Assembly (NCBI GenBank): GCA_015143295.1
Contig: CM026553.1
Span: forward strand, 3,309,912-3,373,911
Source of the DNA: Tetracentron sinense
Taxonomy: Eukaryota > Streptophyta > Magnoliopsida > Trochodendrales > Trochodendraceae
DNA length: 64,000 nt
Direction: 5' to 3'
Below, piece after piece: positions 44,683 to 55,274 of the stretch. Numbering within the stretch: position 1 is the first letter of the stretch; each line of letters starts with the position of its first letter. The notes under the pieces were generated by a model, which worked only from the letters and a program-made list of their open reading frames with translations, did not search any database and had not been told where the DNA came from. The translations under genes were made by a program, and so were the position numbers.

Positions 44683-46077
44683 TGAAAAACTCGGTGAACC
44701 TCAAATCTAATGTTTGAGTTGAGAACTCACAAATTCAATGGGATGGTTAGGATTCCCTATAAGTCAATCTACCATTTTTAAGATTATGCAATCAAATTAT
44801 TAATGAAGGGAGAATGAACAATAAAGTGGAGAAATAGAGAGAAGACAAGCAAACCACAACACAAGGATTTTTACGTGGAAACCCTTAGGGGAAAAACCAC
44901 GGGACCTAGTCCAGCAACAAGAATCCACTAAGACAAAGTACCAGATACTTACAGACTCGAACCTCACCCAAACAGGACTTGACTTCCCCGATCCACGGTT
45001 AGTCCTCTATGCCTCAATAAGTAATCACGATCTCGCAAGACTCGTAATCTATTGCAGTAACCTGTTCTTCTCTTGTGTCTCGACCACCACGATCTCCACG
45101 ATCAATCTCAGTCAATGACGGCTTCAGATTCCACCGACCAAATCACACAACCACGATCCTTCTCGTATCAATCTCCTTCATAAAGTCTTCGGAACACTCC
45201 GGCCAATTTATTCTTTCCAAAATGGGTTGATGGTTAATTAAAATCAAATCTTAGATGGATTCCTATCAATGGGAAAGTCCAAGCAAGCAAGAATGAAACA
45301 ATGGCTTGCAAACTCTAGGATGGAAGAGAAACTAATAAAGGGGATGGAGAGAAAATAAATTCAGAGTTTCTGTGAACTCTAGAGATAGACCAATACTCTC
45401 TCAACACTCTCCCCAAGTCCCCATTCACGGACTAGCAATGTTCTAATAAATAGAGCAACTCAAAAAACTTTTAGAAGGAAAAAATCAGATTTAGAAATAG
45501 TCTAAAAAGCAAGTTGGTCGACCAAACATGAATTGGGTCGACCCAGCATGGCAATTTGGTCAATCGAAGTGCCCATTTGGGCTGACCAGATTTTTTGTAT
45601 CCCTCTGGTCGATTTCACCATACAAACTTTTTCGAGGATTGGGTCGAACCGATCATGGTTCGGTCAACCGACTTTCAAAAACTCGATTTTTGATCATGCT
45701 TTCTTCACAAAAGATGTAAATCTTATTGATACGGTCGATTTGATATATTATGAAGCAAAATCGGAGCTACAGTCAATGAGATATGCCTCTTACAAGGAAC
45801 CTTGGTTTTTAAGATCCTCTAACACTCTTAAGGCTACATATCTAGCCACCTAAGATTCATATGATCATTCTAAGTCAATTTTCTCCTAAGTTAACATGGT
45901 ATCTAGGTCACTTACCATCGTATGAGTGAAATGAAGGCTATGATGTTAATGTCTTCAGCTGATCTTCGTCGGTCTTCATCTTCACTTGTCTTGGACACTT
46001 GTAGGCAATGACACAAGACACACTAGACTCACTGTTTTGACAATGCAATAGGCCAACACTAAAACATGGACTTTACA
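44683..46077 (-). repeat. 3' LTR of the SIRE-like element
   Basis: In LTR sense it begins TGTAAAGTCC directly after the polypurine tract. A TATA-like ctatttatta lies at 45444-45455, with GGTCGACC-type words at 45513-45665 upstream of it. Confidence 0.9.
45513..45665 (-). promoter_or_regulatory. U3 GGTCGACC array of the SIRE-like 3' LTR
   Basis: TTGGTCGACCAA, GGGTCGACCCA and weaker variants recur about every 20-50 bp, roughly 60-220 bp upstream of the TATA-like box in LTR sense. The same array is at 58010-58165 in the other LTR, with different variants intact. Confidence 0.6.
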
Positions 46078-46091
46078 ATCTCCCCTTTGGC
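46078..46091 (-). other. Polypurine tract of the SIRE-like element
   Basis: Minus-strand GCCAAAGGGGAGAT is immediately followed by the LTR start TGTAAAG. A second, older-looking AAAAAGGGGGAGA lies at about 46381-46393. Confidence 0.8.
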
Positions 46092-47451
46092 AATTCCATG
46101 GCAAAACCAAACTGAAGTATATGACGTAACACAAACTCACCCAAACACATCAAACGGTGAATTAAGGCATTACATGACTCCAACACAATTACATGACACC
46201 AATTGACAAATAATCTTAAAGTGAAGACACTGAAACTCTTGTCATGTAAGGTTTGTCTGCTGCAAACCTGCAACTGCACATGCTAATCAAACACCCCATG
46301 AAACATGTATAAAATATGAAAATAAATAAACACAGATATTGCAAGGAATGTACTGAACTTGGAAAATAATACCCTCACATTCTCCCCCTTTTTGGCACAA
46401 TTGCCAAAGGTAGGCAAGAAGCCAATATCACAGAAATATATCAATTTAGAGCATATGCAATATCAAGATAACCACAATACAATCAAACAACTACAGACAA
46501 TGCATGGACTATAGAGTAGGGAATAAAATATACCAATATAAAGCAAAAACTCCCCCTTAATAACTCAACTTGATCTTCTCCCCCTAAGATTAAGGACAAC
46601 ACCAAAAGTAGGGCACCTATGCTAGAAAGGCCCATGCCAAACAAAAAGGAAACACGTAATAATATATATTTTTTTAAATATCATGTACCACACAAACATG
46701 CATCAAAAGCGTTTCAAGCAGTAGTAATTTAAAATTATAAATCAAATGAAAAACATGATTAGTTAGTCCGACTAAGGATACACATCTAACTAAATCTCAC
46801 GAAATGCTAAAGCATAGCCAATTCACTTAGTCACATTTAATGAACAGTTCAAAAGTGAAGCAATATGTGTGTAGTGGTGGTCTGACTAGATAGTAAATCA
46901 AGGTTTCTTTCCCTTTCCAAGGTTATGACATTAACCACTAAGAGGACTCCGGAGATACAAATGTTAGAAGTCAAACCTAGTTAGATCCAGATATGCTGAT
47001 TTTTTACATTTTGGTGCTCCTTTATCCATTTTATTTGACTCAATATTTTTCTTTTACTTTTGGTCAAATACCACCGAACTTTGTAAGATTTCTTTTCATG
47101 TTTTTTATCTGAACATATGTTTTCATGCAATGATGGCTTTCACACTATCCAGGTAGTTAGTCCTGGGTATTGGCAATAGGGGTTTTCACTCTAGCAACCC
47201 AGATAGATAACTACTGTTCGCATAGGTAGCCATTACATACTTTTTGCATCCAATAGTGACTTTCACACTAGCCCAGTAGGTAGCCCTTTTCATTGCAACA
47301 ATTTTTGCTCATGGAGGATACATAAAATGGGGAGGACTAACAATATGGTCATTTTAGATTGGTCATCTAAGGTCACACTTTTGGGATAAGTCAAACAATT
47401 ACAGATTGGCAAATAGATCTCTCAACAGAATCAGTCAGAGTGCATGCGAAA
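46092..47451 (-). other. Non-coding 3' part of the SIRE-like element
   Basis: There is no ORF of note. The region is AT-rich and contains a roughly 60-bp imperfect repeat (ttcacactagcccagtaggtagcc) near 47140-47300. Confidence 0.5.
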
Positions 47452-49728
47452 TGTTAAACATTATGCCCTAAAAAATCATTTAGATTGTAAGATTCTTATT
47501 GATTAGATTAATAAAGACATCTTCTTTATCTATTGTGAATTCATTATGGGTAATTGACCATGATCATGAGATGATCTATACGATATGAGATATCGATAAA
47601 GGTCCCTAGGATATATTGTAGGAAAGCTATATGATAGGTATTAGACTCTCATAGGCAGATATAGCTTTCCAGTTTCTTATACCTTATAGAGTCATAGCTA
47701 TGGATGAAGCTGGGCGCTTCACTCATATAGCTGCCACAATGCTAAGAAGTTCTCAATGATTAAGACGTAGTTTTATCTCAATAGTGGAGACTACACATCA
47801 GCATATGGGTGCTTAAATGTACACTGACTGATTGCATACAATGAAAGACCTCTTGCATAAACATACTATCAGATAAATGGTCTCTCATTGAATAGTTTTG
47901 ATAATCCTTAGATCTGATGAGTTCATTTATAACTGAGCAGTAATCTGACTGTTTTGATTTCACCTAAGTACTCTTTACCTGAGGGACTACGATATGGTGA
48001 CAGTTGGATAATCAGAAAGCTGTTCGAGTCATGATGAATTTCAAACAAGAAATCCATGCTCATTAAATTGAGAGATTATCCAAGTTTCGGCTAAGACAAT
48101 CAATTAAGCTTAAATCCTGTACAGGTGATTTTGAAATCAAATAAGTTTGAAATATATTTTTAATAAAATATATTGTACGTAACAAAAGTTTTTCTCAAAA
48201 TGTTTTACTTGAGAAATAGTTTCTCATGGCTTAACCAAATGTCTTGGAAACTCGGATAATGTACAATGGGCTATGAGTTAGATAGTATATTAATCTCGAA
48301 GACCCATTAGGGATAATGTTATTGGAAGGATAAATCGAATTAAAAAGTTCATGTGTCGGGATCGTTTATTGGTTAATGTTCTTACACTGGGATTCAATTG
48401 CAACATGGATATCTCACGTCACTTGCAATTCCAATGTCATTCCTATTTAAGGGTTAATGGGATAACATCGGGTAAGCTAGGGTTAGAATATCCCAGAGCA
48501 ATATGTGGAGATGCTCATAAAATAAATACAAGCTCGAATAATAGATTAAATGTTAATCTATAATTTAAAGGATTAAATGTTAATCTTTAATAAATAGATT
48601 AAATGTTAATCTATGGTTTAGATTATATGTTAATCTAAATTAAAGGATAATAATAATAATTATTTAATTAACCCAATATAAGGGGATATGGGTTTGACCC
48701 ATATCCATAAAAGTCCTTTAAAATGGACCTTATTGGTGGGCCCAAGCCCATGGGATAGACTCCCTAGGGTGGGCGCCCACTTCTAATTCCCTAATGGTAA
48801 ATAATTATTAATTAATTAGTCCTTATCTAATGGGATTAGATGCCTTACTTGAAAGACAATAATCAAAGAGATAAGAATTAAACCTTATCCTTAATCAAAC
48901 TTGGAGCTCAAGACTCCCTCTATCTCACGCCCCCCTCTAGCTCACGCCCACCTTGATGGTGTTTCTAATTGGATTAGAATCTCTAATTATTAGGGAGTTG
49001 GTTAGAATCCCTAAATTCTAGGGAATTAGTTACATCCCATTAATTAAGGAATCCTTTTAGGAAAAGGAATCCTAAATTAGAAAGTTCATTATAACTAATT
49101 AGTTATGGATAAACATGGAGTTTAATTAATGATAAGAGTTATCATTATTTAGTAACTCTTAGGGATAACTATCATTATTAGATAATGATAGGGATAACCA
49201 TCAAGTTGTGGATAAGATCCACATCTATATAAGCCAACACCCAAACCATGTGGGGTTGTAGATTCATTATTTTTCTCTAAAAATTTCTTAAGCTATAGCT
49301 TGGAGCCCAAGATTTATCTCTTGGATTTTTGTGAGCTTAGGGAGAACACCCTTCAAGGGATTTTCGTAGGGTAGTCTTAAGACCCTATATGATTTTGTGA
49401 GTTAGGGTTTTGAACCCTAAGGGATATTGTCGCGACCCAAGACCCACCCTAGGAGTTAGAGTGAATCTCGTATGACTTATCATAACCTACATGACATGCT
49501 TGACAACCATCCTGCAAATCACATGGAACATATACGATAAAGGAAAAAATAGCGAAAGCATAAACTAACATGGCACAGTGAAAGTCTAACAAAGCCCTCT
49601 ATGTATATATATATAATCCAAGTTTTGTATAAAAGGGAAATCAACAGAAAGAAGGTGCGGACATGCCCGCCAAAATACATGGGTATAAAATCTCTCGTGC
49701 TCACCCACACTCACTTAGAATCTACCAC

Positions 49729-49851
49729 CTAATAATGGCCCTCTATATGATGCTCCTCCACAAGGACCTCCTCGAAGTACTTCTCTTCCACCCAAGGACT
49801 AGGAGCACAAATGTCATACGGATCCGTAGCTCCCTCAGTACCTGTCGACAT
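49729..49851 (-). CDS. LTR-borne acidic peptide (copy L)
   Basis: This intact 40-residue ORF starts MSTGTEGATDPYDICAPSPW, continues VEEKYFEEVL and ends HHIEGHY. It is the same length as copy F and shares the YDIC/FDIC, PW and Y positions. Differences include conservative replacements (F/Y, V/I). Confidence 0.6.
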   Translation of the reverse strand: MSTGTEGATDPYDICAPSPWVEEKYFEEVLVEEHHIEGHY

Positions 49852-51109
49852 GAGATATACGGCCGAGCATGGAATACTCAGCGGGTACCAAATACTATCC
49901 AACAATCATAGCATAATAATAACAAAATAAAGTAGGAAGAAGTTCATATCATAACAGAAAGGTAAGTAGTTTATATTTCATGCATGCATCACATCAAAGC
50001 CAGGAAAACTCTTGAAATCATCGTGTGCTTGATTTGACTTAAAATACTCTTTTCGTGCTTGAAAACTTGTCTTGTCATGTTCTATCTTGCTTGTCTTGTC
50101 GTGTCATGCATGTCATGTCATGAAATTAAAATGTTCATGCTTGCTTGCTTGGAATTTAAACATGCTCATGCGCTTGGGATGTTAGTGCCCTTGAACAACT
50201 TGAAGGGAGGGTGGTGTAAAACCCCTATTTTGCGAAATATGGAAAATTAAACTTGAAAGGAGGGAAGTGTAAACCCCATTTTTTTAAAAATGTAATAAAG
50301 TAAATATGCATGCTTGGAGGCACACTGTAGAGCCCCGGAATTTGAGTTCACTGTTCATGTGAATAGTGCCCTTACATGATGTGTGTAAAGGCCTAAGGCC
50401 TTCCTTGGTGTTCCGGTTATTATGGTGAGTCAAGTGAGGGTTTAGGTATATGTTTTGAGTCTTAAAGAGAGAGTATAAATATACTCTAAGTGGGTAAAAG
50501 AAAGGGGTATAAAATTCCCTAAGTGTTTAATGAGTTATAAGTGAATAGTGCTAGTGCGCAAGGCATAAAGAGGCCAGGGCATGTCATGCATGTCGGTGTG
50601 AATTTCATGATCACCGAGGTGGGTTAAAAACCTATGAGAACAAGTTATGAGGTGTGAGTGGGGTTTTGGAACCGAGGGAAAAGAGTGTGAAAGCACTTAA
50701 AGTGTTCTAGGTGGTGAAGAGGCAAGTTTTGACATTTCCCTCAAATTCAAGAAGCTCTAGTTTGATCACCGATGACCGGAATCGAGTGATTCATGAATTT
50801 ATGGAAAGGTATTGGAACCTTATTCAAGGTTTATGTTGATCACTTTCCCTGATTTTTAGTCGGGATTGAGTCAAAAGTCCGATTTCCAAAGTCGGGACTA
50901 TTGAAAATCTGGGCTGTCGAAACCCATTTACAGACCAGTCAGCTTTGGAGCCATTTTTGGTAAAGTAAAACTCAAAATTTGGAGTTGTACAAAACATGAA
51001 AATTGTTTCCCTTTAAAAGAAGAATCCAACACAAGTTGAATCATCAAAATCGGACCACCGAGTCAAATTTTATGGCCAATTTACCGAAACGTGTTTTTGC
51101 AGAAAAACT

Positions 51110-51205
51110 CGCTCGAGCGAGATCCAACCCGCTCGAGCGAGATAGACCAAAACTGAATTTTTGAGTCTCGGGAGCAACCCACTTGAGCGAGATGGAAGCC
51201 CGCTC
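51110..51205 (+). promoter_or_regulatory. U3 palindromes of copy K (CTCGCTCGAGCGAG type)
   Basis: Four CTCGCTCGAGCGAG or CCGCTCGAGCGAGAT words, one decayed, lie 54-150 bp upstream of TATA 51259-51266. The word is unrelated to that of L, which surrounds it. Confidence 0.6.
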
Positions 51206-51324
51206 GAGCGAAATCACCCAGAAATATTTTTTTTAGGGTTTTTCTCAACCCAAACACCTATAAATACCCCATTTTTGGGGGACCAAGTTTTCTAACACCT
51301 AGAGAAGAGTATTTTGAGAGAAAA

Positions 51325-52970
51325 ATGAGGAAACTTAGGTTTCCAAAAAGGGGGCTTTGTGGTAGATCAAGGAGGAGCTCGAATCATCACTCCACGAGCT
51401 TGGGATTCACGTTTACAAGCTTCCTCAACCTTGGATCTCGTCCTCACACGCCATTGGAGCTTGGATCTTCATCCACAAGCTTGAGTTTCACTTCTACAAA
51501 CTTCCTCAAGCTTCTTCAAGTATTGGATCAAAGAGATTTCATCCCAAAAGGTAGATACACTCTACTAGGTTCTAATTTCATAAACCATTATTGATAAATA
51601 TGATTTTCTTGACAAATATAGATATAGATAGCCTTATACTTGTGTAAATCAACTTTCCTAGCCATTGATTTCATGGATCCCTTTCTATATCAAGATAAAA
51701 TCCTATGAATGATGATGTGAGTTAAATGTGATGATGCTATGCTTTTAACCAACAAATAAAAGATGGTATTTATTGAGATGTTTTATATGTTAGTATCCAA
51801 AGATGAAAAGCATGTTAAAAGCCACAAGTTTTGGGAAAAACAAGTAGAAAAACCTATTTTCAATGTGATTGGATGATGTAATGTTATTGTATATGGATTA
51901 TTGTAATGAGTGAATTATGTTAAGCATTAGTCATATGATCATATGCAAAGGGTCTCCTTTAAATGTCTACTATGTTATATCACAATTGCTACACGGACAC
52001 ATATGCATATGCATGATCGAGTTTTTCTATATTATGGGTATCCAAAAGAAGAAGTACATGTATATAAGATGCAATATAAGAATAAGAAGAAGAAGAGTAT
52101 AAGATGCAAATGAACCACATGAAAAGTATAAAATGCAAATGAACCAAATGAACATTACAAGAACCAAAAGAAGTATAAGAAGAGTACAAGAAGTAAAAGA
52201 TGTATACGAAAAGTATAAGAAGCACAAGATACATACGGAAAGTACAAGAAGCACAAGATGTATATGGAAAGTACAAGAAGCACAAGATGTTACAAGAAAT
52301 ACAAGAAGATGGAAAGTATATGGAAAAAGCCGACGGGGATGCGACGATAGCAGGCTGCCTGAAAGGGAAAGGGATACTGGCATCGGACTCCGATGATAGC
52401 AGGCCACCCGGAAGGGAGATGGATACTGGTCGTCTACCCCGAAGGTAGCCGAAGGTGAGGAGAACATTAGGCCACCCAGCTTACGTGGGTACGGGTACTA
52501 GTTGTCCAACTCCGGAGGTAGCAAATGATGAATACCAAGGTATTTTAAATACCCGTACAGGATAATAAAAGATAAAAGCCAAGGTATTTAAATACCCGTA
52601 TATGCAAAGGTACAAGATGATAAAAGATGACAAGAAGATGTTTTAGACAAAAGATGATAAAAATATGTTTTCCGATAGTATTTTCTGAGATATATGCACA
52701 TGATATGATTTTGTTTTCCTCGCTCTGATTTCAGGAATGCATGTGAGATGATTAAACTGTGATATATATGTTGTATTCTTGTTTATGATATTACGATCTA
52801 GTGGTTTGTATACGCTGAGTATTCCATGCTCAGTCGTACATATTATGTCGGCAGGTCCTATTGATGCACATACTCAGGAGCCGTGGGTCGAGGAGTATAT
52901 AGAGGAGGAGTCCACTCCTGCTGAGCTTCAGGAGCATCAGAGGTTGCTCGAGAGGTGGCCTCATCTTTGA
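51325..52970 (+). CDS. Predicted two-exon LTR gene (copy K)
   Basis: Model: exon 1 51325-51550, intron 51551-52854, exon 2 52855-52970. Exon 1 opens with ATG 59 bp after the TATA box and stays open for 75 codons (starts MRKLRFPKRG, Ser/Thr/Leu-rich, ends QRDFIPK). The donor is AAAAG|GTAGATA and the acceptor TCGGCAG|GT. The junction recreates a Gly codon and continues in frame as PIDAHTQEPWVEEYIEEE to ERWPHL. Alternatively ATGTCGGCAGG at 52845 starts a 41-residue ORF with the same C-terminus. The exon 2 frame is supported by conservation across copies. Exon 1 is supported only by openness and signal placement. Confidence 0.45.
52330..52600 (+). repeat. Minisatellite-like block of copy K
   Basis: Units of about 45-55 bp carry gatactgg...gatagcaggccaccc and hairpin cores CATCGG-act-CCGATG and CTACC-ccgaa-GGTAG. 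It is more degenerate than in other copies but lies in the same slot before the hairpin at 52815-52833. Confidence 0.65.
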
Positions 52971-54087
52971 GTGATGAGAGAGAGAGACTTGTATATAAAT
53001 GTTGTTGAGCGAGTATGTTCGCTCTTTATTTTGGGTTATGTATAAACTGAGATATAGTATGAATAGAAATTTTATAGTACGCTTCCGCTATCACATGTCT
53101 TATACGTTGTACAGGATTTACAGGTTATATGGGATGATTTGGTAATGAGTTCATGTCACCAGAGTATCCTAACTCCTACGGGGTATTTTGGGTCGTGACA
53201 CACACTAACATCTTACCTGACGTGTTCTTGTTCTTGTCAAAAGCGAGACAAAACATATCGTAGGATATGCCCTACCTCTTATACCAACCCTTTCGTTTGG
53301 CCTTGTCATGGTGTTCGTGAATCAAGAATAAAACTCTTGTTCTTGAAAAGCCCGATAAATCATGCTTGACTCATGTATGCATGTCGTGCTCGTGAGGTCG
53401 TGTACATACTATAGCTTGGAAATAAACATAGCATATTGAATTTCATAGTATACAATTCATCAAAATAAGCATTCACTTTACCACATGCCCTTCTAGAAAG
53501 CAAGGTAACAAACAAACATAAAACCCTAGAAATTTACATGCCTTAAGTCATGCTTTTCTTGATCAATGATTCATCCAATCCATCCACCATCCATGTGTGT
53601 TCATTATTGGTGAAATACCCTTCCTATATCATTCATCATAACATCCATATGGCATCCATCGCCCATCACATTCTTCATCCATTCATCCCATCACATTCTC
53701 ATGCTTAGAATTTGGGAAAAAGAACCACAAAATGAAGAAAAATGAGAAGAAGATGAACTAGAAGGGTAGCATAGGGTACCAACCTTAAAAAGGAAGAAAA
53801 CCTTGAAAAATGTCGAGGAAGAACGCTGTTGGGCTTGGAGAAGGAACTCCACGCGTGCTTGAGCTTTAGCTTGAGAAATCCAAGCTTTTAGGATGATCTA
53901 GGGTTCTCAAACCCTTGATCTTTCTCTCAAATGGGAAGAACCTTTAGGAACCCTAGGTTCTCTCTCCCTCTCTCTCAAAACGTTCTAAGTATTGTGAGTG
54001 GGGACCCAAGTCTCGTGCTAGCCTTAAAGGCAAGGGTGGAATGGCCAAAAGACCGGAAATGCCCTTAATGAAATCTTTGCAAAACGC

Positions 54088-54235
54088 GAAAGACCGAGCG
54101 ATTGGTGGCCTACCGATCGATCGGTTGAAAACACCATCTCTGAAATTTTTCCCCATACAAATTTTTGGACCAGTCGATAGATATTGATTGATCAGTGTTG
54201 TATCGATCGATCACTCTTGTGACCGAGCGATCGGT
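54088..54235 (-). promoter_or_regulatory. U3 palindrome array of copy L
   Basis: About five ACCGATCGATCGGT-type words, some decayed by C-to-T changes, lie on either side of the conserved tctctgaaatttttccccat spacer. Confidence 0.5.
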
Positions 54236-54839
54236 CCTCTACAAATTTTGACACTAAGTCCATTTTCCACTCAAATCCACTATTTGGACTTATCCCACTT
54301 CTATTCTCTAGGAATATGCATAGGACCTTTCTAAGGCTATGACATATTATTAAATATTTTATTTAATTATTTTATAGCATTCTTGCAAAATTCTCAAAGG
54401 TTTCCAAATTCTCATTTCATGAAAAAATGGAGATTCCAAAGGCTTCATGCCTTAACACACATTCCATGACATATACAAAAGTTCTGGGGTTCTACAGATA
54501 TTGAGGATTTTGATATCTAGGGTTTTGAACCCTAAGGATTTTGTGAGACAGAAAGTCTATTTCAAAAATCTCTTTCAACTCTTTTGTTCTTCAAATGCCA
54601 AGAAAAGAATTGAAAGCTTCGCAGGGATAGTGAAGAGAGAGAATCGAGCTTAGAGTATTTCTTTGGGAAATCTCTACAAAGAGTTCTAACGATTCATCAT
54701 CTTTTGTGCTTCACCGATGAACATCATTCACCGAGGTAATTTTCTAAGCATGTAGTTAGTATTATTTGTTATGTATGGTGTAAGGATCTTCGGGATCCAG
54801 TTTTTCACATAATTTTTTATCTGGATTCCCTACATGAAA

Positions 54840-55274
54840 TTTTAAAGCATACACACATGAATAAGTCTCTAACTGTGCAAGATAAAATCAGTTTAATTTT
54901 CAGTCTAACCAAGGGACTATGAAAGTGATATATCCCCAATCAGCAACAAATTCATGTTCAACCCTGGACGAGTATAGAAATAAAGATCACACAAGGAATG
55001 GAGGTCATGCAAGTCAAGCAAAGGCAACAAGACAAAACTATTTTTGGATTTTATAGTTTTTCAATATTTTTGAATTTTTCAAAATAAAGAAAATAGAAAA
55101 ACAAACCAAAACAGATAACAAAAAAATAAAAACTACTAGTATACACAAGCAGCATAACACTAGAACAAGATATAACAAACAAAGCACACCCTAGGCTATG
55201 ACAGGCAAGGGCTAAGTGAAGCCCTTCAGGTCTTCCTTTCGCACCCAAACGGTTTTACATGTTTGATTGACCCT
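54840..55274 (-). other. SIRE-like internal remnant, no ORF
   Basis: This sequence between the Angela-like solo LTR and the gag end is AT-rich at 55040-55150. No pol motif is recognisable. Confidence 0.5.

Larger units (their letters stand above)
50326..53200 (+). mobile_element. Solo LTR K (Tekay-like), nested in L
   Basis: The 2,875-bp unit runs TGTAGAGCCCC...GGTCGTGACA with perfect duplication cacac (50321-50325 and 53201-53205). It is the innermost layer of the nest, inverted relative to L. It carries CTCGCTCGAGCGAG-type palindromes (51110-51205), TATA (51259-51266), a 75-codon leader ORF, donor AAAAG|GTAGATA (intron 51551-52854), minisatellite (52330-52600), hairpin (52815-52833) and an intact second exon. 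Confidence 0.96.
49428..54496 (-). mobile_element. Solo LTR L (Tekay-like), nested in the Angela-like LTR
   Basis: It runs TGTCGCGACCC...GGGTTCTACA with perfect duplication gatat (49423-49427 and 54497-54501). Excluding K and its duplication the LTR is about 2.19 kb. In LTR sense it has palindromes (54088-54235), donor TTAAG|GTTGGTA (intron start 53783), hairpin (49864-49881), acceptor CGACAG|GT (49842) and an intact short ORF. The leader frame ends in TAA where copies E, F and G have CAA. Confidence 0.95.
47452..54834 (+). mobile_element. Angela-like Copia solo LTR, nested in the SIRE-like element
   Basis: It starts TGTTAAACATTATGCCCTAA and ends GGATTCCCTACA. Flanks are cgaaa (47447-47451) and tgaaa (54835-54839), a 5-bp duplication with one C-to-T change at a CpG. 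Removing L leaves about 2.3 kb. A TATA box (ctatataagcc) lies near 49221. No internal region is present. It is inverted relative to the related LTR at 35871-43991. Confidence 0.8.

Noticed and set aside
49200-49240. TATA at about 49221 as a host promoter
   Set aside because: It lies in the expected place inside the Angela-like solo LTR, with no gene downstream.
51989-52467. Overlapping 98- and 146-residue frames antisense to LTR K
   Set aside because: They arise from low-complexity aagaagtacaag repeats and have no counterpart in other LTR copies.
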